A DNA stretch of 23,060 nucleotides from Caldiserica bacterium UBA4822. GTDB taxonomy: Bacteria; Caldisericota; Caldisericia; Cryosericales; Cryosericaceae. Below are positions 23,036 to 23,060 of this stretch, in pieces; within the stretch, counting starts at the first letter, position 1; every line of letters starts with the position of its first letter. Position numbers and translations under genes: made by a program. The stretch covers positions 1 through 23,060 of the forward strand of contig DHFO01000014.1 in the NCBI GenBank assembly GCA_002402295.1, read 5' to 3'. The notes below the pieces were generated by a model that was not told where the DNA came from, ran no database searches, and saw nothing but the letters and a program-made list of their open reading frames with translations.

Positions 23036-23060
23036 GGCTAACGCCACTTCCAGTTGGCAA
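23036..23060 (-). repeat. 25-bp direct repeat, copy 2
   Basis: Identical to 22915-22939 and running to the window edge, so the true repeat may be longer. It covers the 3' end of an upstream copy of the small peptide gene. Confidence 0.9.
23038..23060 (-). CDS. 28-residue hydrophobic peptide, upstream copy (partial)
   Basis: Only the end of the gene is inside the window: the frame reads ANWKWR and the TAG stop, identical to the neighbouring copy. The stop is 34 bases before the ATG of that copy. Its N-terminus, and whether more copies follow, cannot be seen. Confidence 0.6.

Noticed and set aside
1..23060. tRNA, rRNA, CRISPR arrays, insertion sequences
   Set aside because: No such features were recognised on either strand by eye; a covariance search for tRNAs was not possible.

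Overview
The window is 23 kb of GC-rich bacterial DNA with densely packed genes and short gaps. It suggests an anaerobe: the only ribonucleotide reductase seen is the oxygen-sensitive class III type (NrdD/NrdG), and glycolysis includes a phosphofructokinase with pyrophosphate-type active-site residues. SD sequences are good before many genes, but several starts are TTG or GTG, and two genes appear to be transcribed from their own start codon (leaderless). A deep-branching anaerobic lineage (Caldisericota/Thermotogota-like) would fit, but this is an inference from gene content only.

Layout. 1-430 holds no gene but carries a promoter. 431-6292 (+) reads two tandem phosphofructokinases, an NtrB/NtrC-like histidine kinase and sigma-54 activator, and an EamA transporter. 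6249-8085 (-) encodes two DegV-family lipid-binding paralogues, divergent from 8296-12063 (+): a DUF58 protein, a membrane protein with a DUF4129-like tail, and a MoxR ATPase. 12236-16748 (+) is the anaerobic ribonucleotide reductase locus. 16749-17418 is a possible structured leader plus a decayed small membrane-protein gene, probably an ECF transporter S component. 17402-22809 (-) encodes a class A-like serine hydrolase coupled to alanine racemase, a Nif3-family protein, a DUF5317 membrane protein and an HD-GYP phosphodiesterase. At the right edge is a tandem pair of genes for a 28-residue hydrophobic peptide.

Main discovery. The class III reductase is split. The large NrdD (12236-14275) has the ATP-cone, the barrel with its cysteines and the zinc ribbon, but stops before the glycyl-radical loop. 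That loop (motif RVVGYLRP) is encoded by a separate 65-residue gene at 15746-15943 with its own near-perfect SD, 1.47 kb downstream. Between the halves lies a membrane-anchored SH3-like gene, and the NrdG activase follows. The likely scheme is that NrdG puts the radical on Gly33 of the small subunit, which docks into large NrdD, much as the stand-alone GrcA/YfiD domain serves pyruvate formate-lyase.

Other points of interest are the PPi-type and ATP-type phosphofructokinases side by side, two leaderless-type promoters, the tandem 28-residue peptides, and the eroded transporter gene with hairpins upstream.
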